A stretch of DNA of 64,000 nucleotides from Pseudomonas sp. IB20 (GTDB taxonomy: Bacteria; Pseudomonadota; Gammaproteobacteria; Pseudomonadales; Pseudomonadaceae): contig NZ_CP046103.1 of NCBI RefSeq assembly GCF_009707325.1, positions 2,899,610-2,963,609 on the forward strand, read 5' to 3'. Below are positions 31,346-39,703 of the stretch, piece by piece. The stretch's first letter is position 1. Each line of letters begins with the position of its first letter. The notes under the pieces are model-generated. The model had not been told where the DNA came from and made no database searches. It was given only the letters and a program-made list of their open reading frames with translations. The translations under genes and the position numbers were made by a program.

Positions 31346-32416
31346 TCAAACCGAGCTGGCCGCACCGATAGCCACGCCGATGCTCAAGCCGGTGATCAGC
31401 CAAGTCATGCCTTCGGTGAGGCGACTGGGCGGGACGACCTGTTCCACCAGGGCCATGGACACGATCAGCGTAGGTGCAAAGAACAGACCGGAAATAAACA
31501 CCGCCACGGCCAGCCCGGGAATATGGTTTACCAGCAGCAACGGCAAGGTGGTCAACGCTGTCGCCACACCGCAGAACAGGAACTGGCGTGGCAACGAGGC
31601 CTTGAGCTTGAGTGTGCCAAAGGCCAACCCCGCCAGGCACGAGCCGATGGCATACACCGAGAGCACGATGCTCGCCGCCGCCGGCTGACCCTGCTGCTGG
31701 GCAAAGGCGACGCTGACCACATCTACCACGCCAACGATGACGCCCATGGCCAGCAGCAGGGTCATCAGGATCAGCACCGAAGGTGAGGCGATCAGCCAGC
31801 GACCGTGATGGCCGTGGTGTTCATGCACTGGCGGCTCAGTCGCACGTTGCAGCACGAAGGTGGTCACGCCCACCGCCAACAGCAGCGCGGCTACCAACGG
31901 CCCGGCCTCCGGGAACAGCACCACGCTCAGGCCCACCGAGATCGGCGGGCCGATAATGAAACACACCTCATCGAGCACCGACTCCAGGGCAAACGCGGTC
32001 TGCAATTTGGGTTGTCCCCGATACAACTCGGTCCAGCGCGCCCGCACCATGGCCGACATATTGGGCATGCAACCGGCCAAAGCGGCAAACACAAACAATG
32101 TCCAGCTCGGCGCCTGAAGCCGGGTGCATAACAGCAACAGCAACAACGCCCCGCCGCCGATCAGTGCCGCCAGCGGCAGCACCCTGCCCTGGCTATAACG
32201 GTCCACCAACCGCGAAACCTGCGGCGCGCAAAACGCCGTGGCCAAGGCAAACACCGCTGCCACCGCGCCCGCCAGGCCATAGCCGCCATGCACTTGCGAA
32301 AGCATGGTGATCAGGCCGATACCGACCATCGATATCGGCATGCGCGCCAGCATGCCGGCCAATACAAAAGCCCGACTGCCTGGGGCCTGGAACAACTCGG
32401 CGTAGGGGTTTGCCAT
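31346..32416 (-). CDS. MFS transporter, probably efflux, C-terminus short
   Basis: Inner-membrane major facilitator protein with about ten hydrophobic segments in 356 residues. Members of this group are usually near 390-400, so the last helices appear to be missing. The frame ends ITGLSIGVAIGAASSV just where family members continue into the last helices. The following 80 bp on the same strand (31262-31345) read in another frame as EAILDLDHQARRLARA and end in a stop, and do not look like an MFS tail. A truncating deletion or frameshift is therefore likely. It is divergent from a TetR gene with paired operators between, which suggests drug or metabolite efflux induced by a ligand. Substrate unknown. 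Confidence 0.8.
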   Translation of the reverse strand: MANPYAELFQAPGSRAFVLAGMLARMPISMVGIGLITMLSQVHGGYGLAGAVAAVFALATAFCAPQVSRLVDRYSQGRVLPLAALIGGGALLLLLLCTRLQAPSWTLFVFAALAGCMPNMSAMVRARWTELYRGQPKLQTAFALESVLDEVCFIIGPPISVGLSVVLFPEAGPLVAALLLAVGVTTFVLQRATEPPVHEHHGHHGRWLIASPSVLILMTLLLAMGVIVGVVDVVSVAFAQQQGQPAAASIVLSVYAIGSCLAGLAFGTLKLKASLPRQFLFCGVATALTTLPLLLVNHIPGLAVAVFISGLFFAPTLIVSMALVEQVVPPSRLTEGMTWLITGLSIGVAIGAASSV

Positions 32417-32476
32417 CCTGCTTGACCTCTTCCTCAGCGCCTTGAAACTTGCTATCTGCAGTCATCAAGGCAACAT

Positions 32477-32493
32477 ACATACGGTGCGTATGT
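32477..32493. promoter_or_regulatory. Operator palindrome 1 (ACATACG-GTG-CGTATGT)
   Basis: Perfect inverted repeat, 7-bp arms with a 3-bp spacer, in the MFS/TetR divergent gap. It matches a second copy 32 bp away. Form and position fit an operator of the adjacent TetR protein. Confidence 0.8.
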
Positions 32494-32508
32494 GGCAAAT
32501 CATGCGTA

Positions 32509-32525
32509 ACATACGCAGCGTATGT
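32509..32525. promoter_or_regulatory. Operator palindrome 2 (ACATACG-CAG-CGTATGT)
   Basis: Same arms as palindrome 1 with a different spacer triplet. The centre-to-centre distance is 32 bp, about three helical turns, so two dimers would bind the same DNA face. Confidence 0.8.
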
Positions 32526-32558
32526 CAATCACTCAAACACTCATCGCGAGCCTTACCT

Positions 32559-33134
32559 ATGAGCCGAGCCCGTGCCGAAATGATCGAAGACACCCGCGCC
32601 CGGCTGATCGCCAGCGCCCGCCAGGCCTTCGCCACGCAGGGCTATGCCAACACGTCGATGGACGAGTTTACCGCACGCGCCGGCCTGACCCGTGGGGCGT
32701 TGTACCACCACTTTGGTGACAAGAAAGGCCTGTTAGCGGCGGTGGTTGCCCAGCTCGACAGCGAAATGGACGCGCGCTTGCAGCTCATCAGCGATCAGGC
32801 CCAGGACCCTTGGGACGGCTTTTGTGAACGCTGCCGCACCTATTTGCGCATGGCGCAGGACCCGGAAATCCAACGCATTGTGTTGCAGGATGCGCCAGCC
32901 GTGCTCGGCGATACAGGCGCTCAACAACACTGTGTAGAGTCACTACGCCAACTGCTTGAGGGCTTGATGCAGGCGGGTGCTATCGCGCAAGGCCCCAGCG
33001 TTGCGCTGGCGCAGTTGATCAATGGCAGCTTGGTCAACACCGCGCTGTGGATCGCCCGGGATGAGCACCCGGGCGCGCGGCTGGAAGAAGGCTTGCAGGG
33101 CCTGGAGCTACTGCTGCGCGGCTTGAAGCAATAA
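32559..33134 (+). CDS. TetR-family transcriptional regulator
   Basis: Ligand-responsive repressor of 191 residues. The ATG at 32559 (MSRARAEMIEDTR) is chosen because the frame upstream runs through the operator palindromes. The helix-turn-helix is at about residues 10-55 (LIASARQAFATQGYANTSMDEFTARAGLTRGALYHHFGDKKGLL), with the usual variable ligand domain after it. It is divergent from the MFS pump and is expected to repress it, and itself, through the two palindromes. Confidence 0.93.
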   Translation: MSRARAEMIEDTRARLIASARQAFATQGYANTSMDEFTARAGLTRGALYHHFGDKKGLLAAVVAQLDSEMDARLQLISDQAQDPWDGFCERCRTYLRMAQDPEIQRIVLQDAPAVLGDTGAQQHCVESLRQLLEGLMQAGAIAQGPSVALAQLINGSLVNTALWIARDEHPGARLEEGLQGLELLLRGLKQ

Positions 33135-33140
33135 GCCCCG

Positions 33141-34496
33141 CTACACCAACCGTACGATCTGCTTATGCCGCCACACCAATCGGTAGTAAGCGGTCTGCAG
33201 CGCCAGCATCGCCAGGTAGGTCACCGGAAACGCCATCCACACGCCTTCAAGGCCAAAGTGCGCGTTGAGCATGTACGCCATCGGCAGTTCAACACACAGC
33301 ACGCAGAAAATAGAGATCGCCACCGGCATCAGCACCACGCCGCTGGCGCGCATGATCCCGCCCACCACCGCCTGGAAGCCGAACACCAGGATGCTCCACA
33401 ACATGATGTGCAGCAGGTGTTCGGCATTGAGCCGCGCCGCGTCGTCGGTGATGAACAGCCCCAGCAGCCAGTGCGACAGCAGGTAGCCGAGCACGATCAA
33501 GCCACCGGTGAGGCAGGTGTTGATCAGCAAGCCCGTACGCAGGATCGGCCCGATCCGCTCCAGGCGCCCGGCGCCAATCGCCTGGGCCCCGAGAATCGAC
33601 GCAGTGATCGCAATCGACAACGCCGGGAACTGCACGTAATTAACGATCTGCGTCACCGCGCCATACGCCGCCGTGGCTTGGGAGCCGTGGCTGTTGACCA
33701 AGGCGAGGATGACCAATTCCGACAACGACAGCACCACCATCTGCAAGCCAGTCGGCAGGCCGATGCGCAGCACTTTGCCGAGGATCGCCCGGTCCAGGCG
33801 CAAGGCGGCGAGCAGTTCGCGGTCCGGCGCCATCACGTGTTTTTTGTGGCGCAGGCGCACTATCAGAAACAGCATCGCCGAGGCGTTGCCGACCAAACCT
33901 GCGTACACCGCACTCTGGATGCCCATGGGCGGCAGGCCGATCCAGCCGCGAATCAGCGCCGGGGTCAGCAACAGGCCGACCAGGGTCGAGACCATCAGCG
34001 CCAGCAGCGGCGAAACCGTGTCACTGACGCCACGCAGCAACTGGGTGTAGAGGATGAAGACCAGCAGCAGCGGCATGATCAGCATCATCATCTGGGCATA
34101 GCCCACGGCATCGTCGAGAACGTCAATCGGTGTACCCAACGCCTGCAGCGCCGGGCGCGCGAACAGGCCGCCGAGCACGGCCGCGATCAACCCCACCAAC
34201 GCGCCCAAGGTCAACGTCGCACCGGTGATCGCCTTGACCAATCCGGTTTCCTGGGCGCCCCAGGCCTGGCCGATCAGTACCGAAGCGCCCGCCCCCAGGC
34301 CGATCACCAAGGCAATAAAGAAAAACACGATCGGGAACATCCCCGACACCGCCGCCAGCGCCTGGGTGCCGAGCATTTGCCCGACGTAGATGCCGTTAAG
34401 GGTGCCGGAAAAGCTTTGCAGGAAATTGGACAGCACCATCGGTGCCAGAAAGATCAGGTAGATCTGCCACAACGGCCGTTGTTGGGTGACTGGCAT
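33141..34496 (-). CDS. MATE-family multidrug efflux transporter
   Basis: Sodium- or proton-driven antiporter, about 12 membrane helices in 451 residues. The start at 34496 (MPVTQQRPLWQIYLIFLAPMVLSN) is taken because the frame upstream overlaps the neighbouring DUF2239 gene and is not MATE-like. Characteristic segments are GTLNGIYVGQMLGTQALAAVSG (about 27-48) and GAGASVLIGQAWGA (about 65-78). It ends 6 bp after the TetR stop, convergent with it. No regulator beyond the neighbourhood is apparent. Confidence 0.92.
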   Translation of the reverse strand: MPVTQQRPLWQIYLIFLAPMVLSNFLQSFSGTLNGIYVGQMLGTQALAAVSGMFPIVFFFIALVIGLGAGASVLIGQAWGAQETGLVKAITGATLTLGALVGLIAAVLGGLFARPALQALGTPIDVLDDAVGYAQMMMLIMPLLLVFILYTQLLRGVSDTVSPLLALMVSTLVGLLLTPALIRGWIGLPPMGIQSAVYAGLVGNASAMLFLIVRLRHKKHVMAPDRELLAALRLDRAILGKVLRIGLPTGLQMVVLSLSELVILALVNSHGSQATAAYGAVTQIVNYVQFPALSIAITASILGAQAIGAGRLERIGPILRTGLLINTCLTGGLIVLGYLLSHWLLGLFITDDAARLNAEHLLHIMLWSILVFGFQAVVGGIMRASGVVLMPVAISIFCVLCVELPMAYMLNAHFGLEGVWMAFPVTYLAMLALQTAYYRLVWRHKQIVRLV

Positions 34497-34521
34497 GGTG
34501 GTTCGAGTCCCGGAATTATTG

Positions 34522-35094
34522 TTAGACGGGGAACGCATTACGCGACAACCAGGCCAGGTACGTCTGCACCTCGTTAGGCCAATGCGCGATCTTGTTGGCG
34601 AAGGCCGCCGCATCCTCAGCGAACAGTGCCCGCGAGGCGTCTTCAAAACCTTGCAGGTTGCCGCCAATGGCACTCATGAAACGATAGCTGGCTTCCTTGG
34701 CCTGGCGCGCCTGATCACGTGCGGCATTGGCATTGCGTGCTTCATCCACCAGCCGGCGCAAGGCTGCCGAGGCGCCGCCGCGTTGTTGGCCCAGCCATTC
34801 CCAGTGGCGCGGCAGCAGAGTGACTTCGCGCGCGATCACGCCCAGCTTTGGGCGCCCAACCGAGGGGACCGAGGGAGGCTCGTCATCGCTTGACGCCTGC
34901 GCAGGTTGCTCAGGCACATAACCGCTGGGCCAGGGGTAATCGACTTGGGTGCCGGTGGCGTCATCAAAGACCAGGAAGGTGCCCGCCGGCAGGTCCAGAC
35001 CTGCCAGGGTATCGGCCACGTCCGAATAGGTACCGGCCGCCACGCGTTGGTGGCGGAGGAAGACAGTGCACTGAGGAGCGTTTAGCGTCGGCAT
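34522..35094 (-). CDS. DUF2239 family protein
   Basis: Cytosolic protein of 190 residues of the DUF2239 family, no established function. It has an N-terminal beta-rich part (about 1-55, ending FDDATGTQVDYPWPSG), a Pro/Ser-rich linker (about 58-80), a GRPKLGVIAREVTLLPRHWEWL segment that looks nucleic-acid-binding (about 80-101), and a helical C-terminus. The latter two resemble DNA-binding regulators of the KfrA or RHH sort, which is inference. It is 25 bp upstream of the MATE gene on the same strand, so the two may be co-transcribed. Confidence 0.8.
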   Translation of the reverse strand: MPTLNAPQCTVFLRHQRVAAGTYSDVADTLAGLDLPAGTFLVFDDATGTQVDYPWPSGYVPEQPAQASSDDEPPSVPSVGRPKLGVIAREVTLLPRHWEWLGQQRGGASAALRRLVDEARNANAARDQARQAKEASYRFMSAIGGNLQGFEDASRALFAEDAAAFANKIAHWPNEVQTYLAWLSRNAFPV

Positions 35095-35223
35095 GGTTTA
35101 TTACCCGGGTGTTATTTGTTTTACCCGGGTTATATTAGCCATTATCTGGCAGCATGCAAGGTTATTGTGGTGAAACCTCCAAAGGCCGCCACCTATGGAC
35201 CTGTGGGAGTTGGCAGGCAGATA
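35071..35223. repeat. 153-bp direct repeat, copy 1
   Basis: Contains the first codons of the DUF2239 gene and its upstream region, including two CCCGGGT motifs around TTATTTGTTTTA. It is repeated at 35518-35670 (offset 447 bp). The second copy carries the DUF2239 start without its gene. Confidence 0.9.
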
Positions 35224-35517
35224 GACCGAGTCGTCTGTATCGCAGGCAAGCCAGCTCCCACAGGGGGCGGGTTTACAAGGCAAGGCACGTGGTGTGAGTG
35301 AATACGTTTACTGAATGACCGTTAATGTGGGAGCTGGCTTGCCTGCGAAGGGATCACCTCGGTGTATCGGCAAGACCGAGTCGTCTGTATCGCAGGCAAG
35401 CCAGCTCCCACAGGGGGCGGGTTTACAAGGCAAGGCACGTGGTGTGAGTGAATACGTTTACTGAATGAACGCGTTAATGTGGGAGCTGGCTTGCCTGCGA
35501 AGGATCACTCGGCAAGG
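35224..35517. repeat. Tandem repeat of about 150 bp (two units) with REP arms
   Basis: Unit 1 (35224-35373) and unit 2 (35374-35517) both begin GACCGAGTCGTCTGTATCGC. Each contains a pair of REP sequences (GCAGGCAAGCCAGCTCCCAC and GTGGGAGCTGGCTTGCCTGC). The units differ by a few small indels near their ends. No gene is visible between 35095 and 35672. Confidence 0.85.
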
Positions 35518-35670
35518 CTGAGGAGCGTTTAGCGTCGGCATGGTTTATTACCCGGGTGTTATTTGTTTTACCCGGGTTATATTAGCCATTATCTGGCAGC
35601 ATGCAAGGTTATTGTGGTGAAACCTCCAAAGGCCGCCACCTATGGACCTGTGGGAGTTGGCAGGCAGATA
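35518..35670. repeat. 153-bp direct repeat, copy 2
   Basis: Copy of 35071-35223. It brings an orphan DUF2239 start region next to the 3' end of the IclR gene. The repeat order is R1-R2-R2'-R1'. Confidence 0.9.
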
Positions 35671-35672
35671 AG

Positions 35673-36503
35673 TTACCCCCCGAAGGTTTGTGAAGGCCTG
35701 CGCAACGTTGGATCAAACGGATTAATCCTAGGCCCAATCGCCGCGGCCTCGCGTTTGAGCAACTCCACCACCATCGGCAACCGGCTCGGCCCCAAGCGGT
35801 CACTGATGGTCGCCACACTCAACGCCGCCACCGCATGGCCATCCCGATTGAGAATAGGCACCGCCAGCCCGGCCATGCCTTCCAGCACGCCAGTGTTACG
35901 CGCTGCGTACCCCAGGTTACGCACGCTCTCCACTTCCGAACGCAGCAGCACTTCGTCATACAAGTGAAAATCCTTGAGCCGAGGCAGGTTGTAGCGGATC
36001 ACCGCCTCACGCTCCTCCTCCGGCAAAAACGCCAGAATCGCCAGGCTGCCCTGCCCCACACCCAACGCGACACGCCCACCGATATCGCCGGTAAACGTGC
36101 GGATTGGATACGGTCCCTCGCTGCGGTCCAGGCAGATCGCATCAAAGCCGCTGCGCGCCAACAGGAACAACGAATCGCCCAATGAAGCACTCAGGCGCAA
36201 CATGCTCGGCCGCACCAGGTCGCGCAGGTTGCCGGTCTTGCCCGCATTCGCCGCCAGTGCGAAGAACTCCAGGCTCAGGCGATAGCGCTTGCTGCGTGCG
36301 TCCTGCTCGACCATGCCTTCGTCCATCAGGCTGCGTAACAGGCGGTGAGTGGTGGGCTGGGACAGGCCGACCTGTTGTGCAAGTTGGGTGACCCGCTCGC
36401 CGCCCTCGGGCACTTCACCCAGGGTTCGCAGCAGCGCGAACAAACGAGACACGCTGCCCGCCCCGACTTCTTTACCGCCATCATTTCGCTCAGTGGAATC
36501 CAT
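35673..36503 (-). CDS. IclR-family transcriptional regulator
   Basis: Regulator of 276 residues with an N-terminal winged HTH (about 17-80: SVSRLFALLRTLGE...VTQLAQQVGLSQPTTHRLLRSLMDEGMV) and a C-terminal effector domain (about 90-255, including GYAARNTGVLEGMAGLAVPI). The ATG at 36503 (MDSTERND) is used; a TTG three codons earlier is possible. It is divergent from the eight-frame transport and oxidation operon that starts at 36744 and is its likely local regulator, with the substrate or product as effector. The 240-bp gap has AT-rich imperfect repeats but no clear palindrome that I could fix. Confidence 0.92.
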   Translation of the reverse strand: MDSTERNDGGKEVGAGSVSRLFALLRTLGEVPEGGERVTQLAQQVGLSQPTTHRLLRSLMDEGMVEQDARSKRYRLSLEFFALAANAGKTGNLRDLVRPSMLRLSASLGDSLFLLARSGFDAICLDRSEGPYPIRTFTGDIGGRVALGVGQGSLAILAFLPEEEREAVIRYNLPRLKDFHLYDEVLLRSEVESVRNLGYAARNTGVLEGMAGLAVPILNRDGHAVAALSVATISDRLGPSRLPMVVELLKREAAAIGPRINPFDPTLRRPSQTFGG

Positions 36504-36743
36504 AACACCCAATCTCTTTGTAAATTCCGGTGAGTGAATAAATCTTAAAATACTTACTCATTCAGTGAAATTCCATCTTTCGCCCATCCTAGTCTTCGTC
36601 CTAATCTGCGTCCACAGGGGCGAAATGAACAACAAATGGCAGCCGACTCGAGATCGAGCGCCAACGCACCCGCAACACCCTTTCGCATCTGCCCAAAACA
36701 AAAAAGCGCGTTTCGACGCGACTCAAAAAGGTGGAACGCAGAC

Positions 36744-37772
36744 ATGGCATTTCTCCAACTCAACGCCTTGAGCAAACGCTACGGCGCCGTCGATGCGGTG
36801 GTCGCCACTGACCTTGCGGTAGAAAAAGGCGAGTTCGTTTCCCTGCTCGGCCCCTCGGGCTGCGGCAAGACCACCACCCTGCAAATGATCGCCGGCTTCG
36901 TCGACGTGAGCGGCGGGCAGATCTTGCTCGACGGGCGCGACATCACCCACGCCAAACCCGCCAGCCGTGGCCTGGGCGTGGTGTTCCAGAGCTACGCGCT
37001 GTTCCCGCACATGACTGTGCGCGACAACGTCGCCTTCGGTTTGAAGATGCGCAAAGTGCCGGCCGCCGAGATCGCCAGTAAAGTCAAAACCGTGCTGGAC
37101 CTGGTGCGCCTGGCCCCACACGCCGAGCGTTACCCGCGTGAGCTGTCCGGCGGCCAGCGCCAGCGTGTGGCCTTGGCTCGCGCGCTGGTGATCGAACCGC
37201 CGGTGTTGCTGCTGGATGAACCGCTGTCGAACCTCGACGCCAACCTGCGTGAAGAAATGCAGTTTGAAATCCGCCGCATCCAGTGCGCCGTGGGCATCAC
37301 CACCTTGATGGTCACCCACGACCAGGCCGAAGCCTTGTCCATCAGCGACCGCGTGGTGGTGATGCAGGCCGGGCGCGTGACCCAGATCGACGCGCCTTAC
37401 AAACTCTACGAACACCCGCGCACGCGCTTCATTTCGGACTTCGTCGGCAAAGCCAACCTGCTGCCGGGCGACTACGACGAATTCGGCGCCCCGCAAGTGC
37501 GCCACGCCAGCGGCGACGGCGAGCTGACCCTGAGCCTGCGCCCGGAAAAAATCACCTTGGTGGACGCCGGCAGCGGGCGCGTGCAAGGCAAGGTCCTGGA
37601 CAGCTACTTCTTCGGCAGCCAGTGGCTGTACCGCATCCACACCACCCTCGGCGAAATCACCGTGGTGCGCAGCAATGACGGCAGCGCGCCGCTCGGTTGC
37701 GGCGCTGCCGTGGGCCTGGACTGGCACGCCGGCTTGCTGCGCGTGTTGGCGGTGGATGAGGTGCGCGCATGA
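36744..37772 (+). CDS. ABC transporter ATPase, polyamine/opine (PotA-like)
   Basis: ATP-binding subunit of a type I importer, 342 residues from the ATG at 36744 (MAFLQLNALSKRYG). It shows Walker A GPSGCGKTT (about 34-42), Q-loop FQSYALFPHMT, signature LSGGQRQRVALARAL (about 135-149), Walker B VLLLDEPLSNLD (about 155-166), the switch His in MVTHDQAEAL, and a C-terminal TOBE domain (about 255-342). The longer upstream frame has no family similarity. The stop overlaps the next gene's start by 4 bp. The substrate is inferred only from the operon (small amine or amino-acid derivative). Confidence 0.93.
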   Translation: MAFLQLNALSKRYGAVDAVVATDLAVEKGEFVSLLGPSGCGKTTTLQMIAGFVDVSGGQILLDGRDITHAKPASRGLGVVFQSYALFPHMTVRDNVAFGLKMRKVPAAEIASKVKTVLDLVRLAPHAERYPRELSGGQRQRVALARALVIEPPVLLLDEPLSNLDANLREEMQFEIRRIQCAVGITTLMVTHDQAEALSISDRVVVMQAGRVTQIDAPYKLYEHPRTRFISDFVGKANLLPGDYDEFGAPQVRHASGDGELTLSLRPEKITLVDAGSGRVQGKVLDSYFFGSQWLYRIHTTLGEITVVRSNDGSAPLGCGAAVGLDWHAGLLRVLAVDEVRA

Positions 37773-38614
37773 GTCGGGGTTATCTGTTGTCGTTGCCGGC
37801 CCTGGCGCTGTTTACCGGGCTGTTGATTCTGCCGCTGGTAATGACCCTGGTGCTGTCGTTCAACGTGTTCGACTACCAAGTGGGCGTGAAGGCGGATGAA
37901 TGGACCTTGGCGCATTACCTGTCGCTGTTCAGTGATTCTTACTTCTACGAGATCTTCTGGCGCACCTTCTGGATCAGCGCGCTGGTGACCTTGCTGTGCG
38001 TGGTGATCGGCGTGCCCGAGGCCTACATCCTCAGCCGCATGGGCACGGCGTGGCGCTCGATCTTCCTGATTCTGATCCTCACGCCGCTGTTGATTTCGGT
38101 GGTGGTGCGCGCCTTTGGCTGGAGCCTGCTGCTTGGCGCCGACGGGCTGGTCAACCAAGTGATCCAGGCCCTCGGCGGGCGTCCGGTAAAACTGTTGTAC
38201 ACGCCGTTTGCGGTGATCATCGCGCTGGTGCACGTGATGCTGCCGTTCATGATTATTCCGGTGTGGACCTCGCTGCAAAAGCTCGACCCGTCGGCAGAAC
38301 AGGCGGCGCTGTCGCTGGGTGCGAGCCAGGCCACGGTGATGCGCAAGATCGTGTTGCCGCAAGTCATGCCTGGCGTGTTATCCGGCACCTTGATTGTGTT
38401 CGGCCTGGCCGCCAGCTCGTTTGCGATCCCCGGCCTGCTCGGCGGGCGCCGCCTGAAAATGGTCGCCACGGTGGTGTACGACCAGTACCTCTCGGAACTC
38501 AACTGGCCCATGGGCGCGACCATCGCGGTGGTGCTGCTGTTGGTCAACCTGCTGATCATGCTGAGCTGGAACCGCATGGTCGAAAGCCGCTACAAAAAGT
38601 CCCTGGGGGTTTAA
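37769..38614 (+). CDS. ABC transporter permease 1 (PotB-like)
   Basis: Inner-membrane permease with about six helices in 281 residues. The EAA loop is visible as EQAALSLGASQATVMRKIVLPQVMPG (about 173-198), where it contacts the ATPase. The start overlaps the ATPase stop (ATGA) and permease 2 follows after 4 bp, indicating translational coupling. Confidence 0.92.
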   Translation: MSRGYLLSLPALALFTGLLILPLVMTLVLSFNVFDYQVGVKADEWTLAHYLSLFSDSYFYEIFWRTFWISALVTLLCVVIGVPEAYILSRMGTAWRSIFLILILTPLLISVVVRAFGWSLLLGADGLVNQVIQALGGRPVKLLYTPFAVIIALVHVMLPFMIIPVWTSLQKLDPSAEQAALSLGASQATVMRKIVLPQVMPGVLSGTLIVFGLAASSFAIPGLLGGRRLKMVATVVYDQYLSELNWPMGATIAVVLLLVNLLIMLSWNRMVESRYKKSLGV

Positions 38615-38618
38615 GCGC

Positions 38619-39413
38619 ATGTCCAGAAACGGTCCTTTGGCCCTCGGCTTTCATGGTTTGGTGGTGCTGTTCATGATGGCGCCGCTGGTGGTGGTGTGCC
38701 TGGTGGCCTTCACCCCGGAAAACACCTTGAGCCTGCCCACCTCGGGCTTCTCCCTGCGCTGGTTTCGTGCAGTATTCGAGCGTGCCGACTTTATCCAGGC
38801 GTTCTATAACAGCCTGATCCTGGCGTTTACCGCCGCCACGTTGGCGACACTGATCGCAGTGCCGGCGGCCCTGGCGATCAGCCGGTATCAATTCCCCGGG
38901 CGCAACTTTTTCAGTGCGTTGTTCCTGTCGCCGATCATCATCCCGCACCTGGTGCTGGGTGTGGCGATGCTGCGTTTGTTTGCGCTGATGGGCGTGAATG
39001 GCAGCTTTATCTGGCTGATGCTCGCCCACGTGGTGATCATCACCCCGTACGTGCTGCGCCTCGTATTAGCGGCGGCGATTGGCATTGACCGCAGTGCCGA
39101 ACAAGCGGCGGAGTCGCTGGGTGCCAGCCGCTTTACGCTGTTTCGCCAGATCACCTTGCCGATGATTTTGCCCGGTGTGGCTGGCGGCTGGTTGCTGGCG
39201 TTCATCAACAGTTTCGATGAAGTGACCCTGTCGATCTTCGTCAGCTCGCCGGCCACGCAAACCCTGCCGGTGCGTATGTACGTGTACGCCACCGAGTCCA
39301 TCGACCCGATGATGGCGGCGGTGTCGGCGCTGGTGATTGCGCTGACCGCAGCCACCATGATTCTGCTCGACCGGGTCTACGGCCTGGACCGCGTACTGGT
39401 GGGGAAACATTGA
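38619..39413 (+). CDS. ABC transporter permease 2 (PotC-like)
   Basis: Second permease of 264 residues, six helices, with an EAA loop EQAAESLGASRFTLFRQITLPMILPG (about 161-186). It pairs with permease 1. Its stop overlaps the start of the small ferredoxin-like subunit (TGATG), so transporter and enzyme genes are one operon. Confidence 0.92.
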   Translation: MSRNGPLALGFHGLVVLFMMAPLVVVCLVAFTPENTLSLPTSGFSLRWFRAVFERADFIQAFYNSLILAFTAATLATLIAVPAALAISRYQFPGRNFFSALFLSPIIIPHLVLGVAMLRLFALMGVNGSFIWLMLAHVVIITPYVLRLVLAAAIGIDRSAEQAAESLGASRFTLFRQITLPMILPGVAGGWLLAFINSFDEVTLSIFVSSPATQTLPVRMYVYATESIDPMMAAVSALVIALTAATMILLDRVYGLDRVLVGKH

Positions 39414-39703
39414 TGGCGTTGTTCAAACGACTGGCCGAAACCCAGCGCCCTGCCCTGGCCTTCACCCTCGACGGCCAACCGGCCACCGGCTTGCTCGGCG
39501 ACACCGTGCTGACCGCCGTACTGACCTGCGCCGAGCACCTGCGCGGCAGCGATTTCAGCGCCGAACGCCGCGCCGGTTTCTGCCTGATGGGCGCTTGCCA
39601 GGACTGCTGGGTACGGCTTGAAGATGGGCGCCGCGTGCGGGCCTGCTCGACGCTATTAGAAGAAGGCCAGGCAATCAGCCGTGACCCGGGGCGCCAAGCA
39701 TGA
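39413..39703 (+). CDS. (2Fe-2S)-binding small subunit of an opine-oxidase/HcnA-like flavoenzyme
   Basis: Ninety-six residues, ferredoxin-like. The cluster cysteines are in GFCLMGACQDCWV (C-x4-C-x2-C, about 58-68) plus a later Cys in VRACSTLL. Small subunits of this kind occur in HcnABC, octopine/nopaline oxidase and D-hydroxyproline dehydrogenase-type complexes. ATG at 39413 is preferred to a TTG just before it. It overlaps the next gene by 4 bp. Confidence 0.85.
   Translation: MALFKRLAETQRPALAFTLDGQPATGLLGDTVLTAVLTCAEHLRGSDFSAERRAGFCLMGACQDCWVRLEDGRRVRACSTLLEEGQAISRDPGRQA

Noticed and set aside
33165..34577. Long plus-strand open frame (470 codons) opposite the MATE gene
   Set aside because: Composition is a His/Gln/Arg-rich shadow of a membrane protein gene; the MATE frame on the other strand has clear family motifs.
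35071..35670. Possible CRISPR array or integron-like repeat array
   Set aside because: Only two pairs of repeats of about 150 bp containing REP arms; no short regular repeats and spacers, no cas or integrase genes.
35563..35967. 134-codon plus-strand frame crossing the repeat and the IclR 3' end
   Set aside because: Starts in the duplicated segment and runs antisense through the IclR gene; no coding signal of its own.
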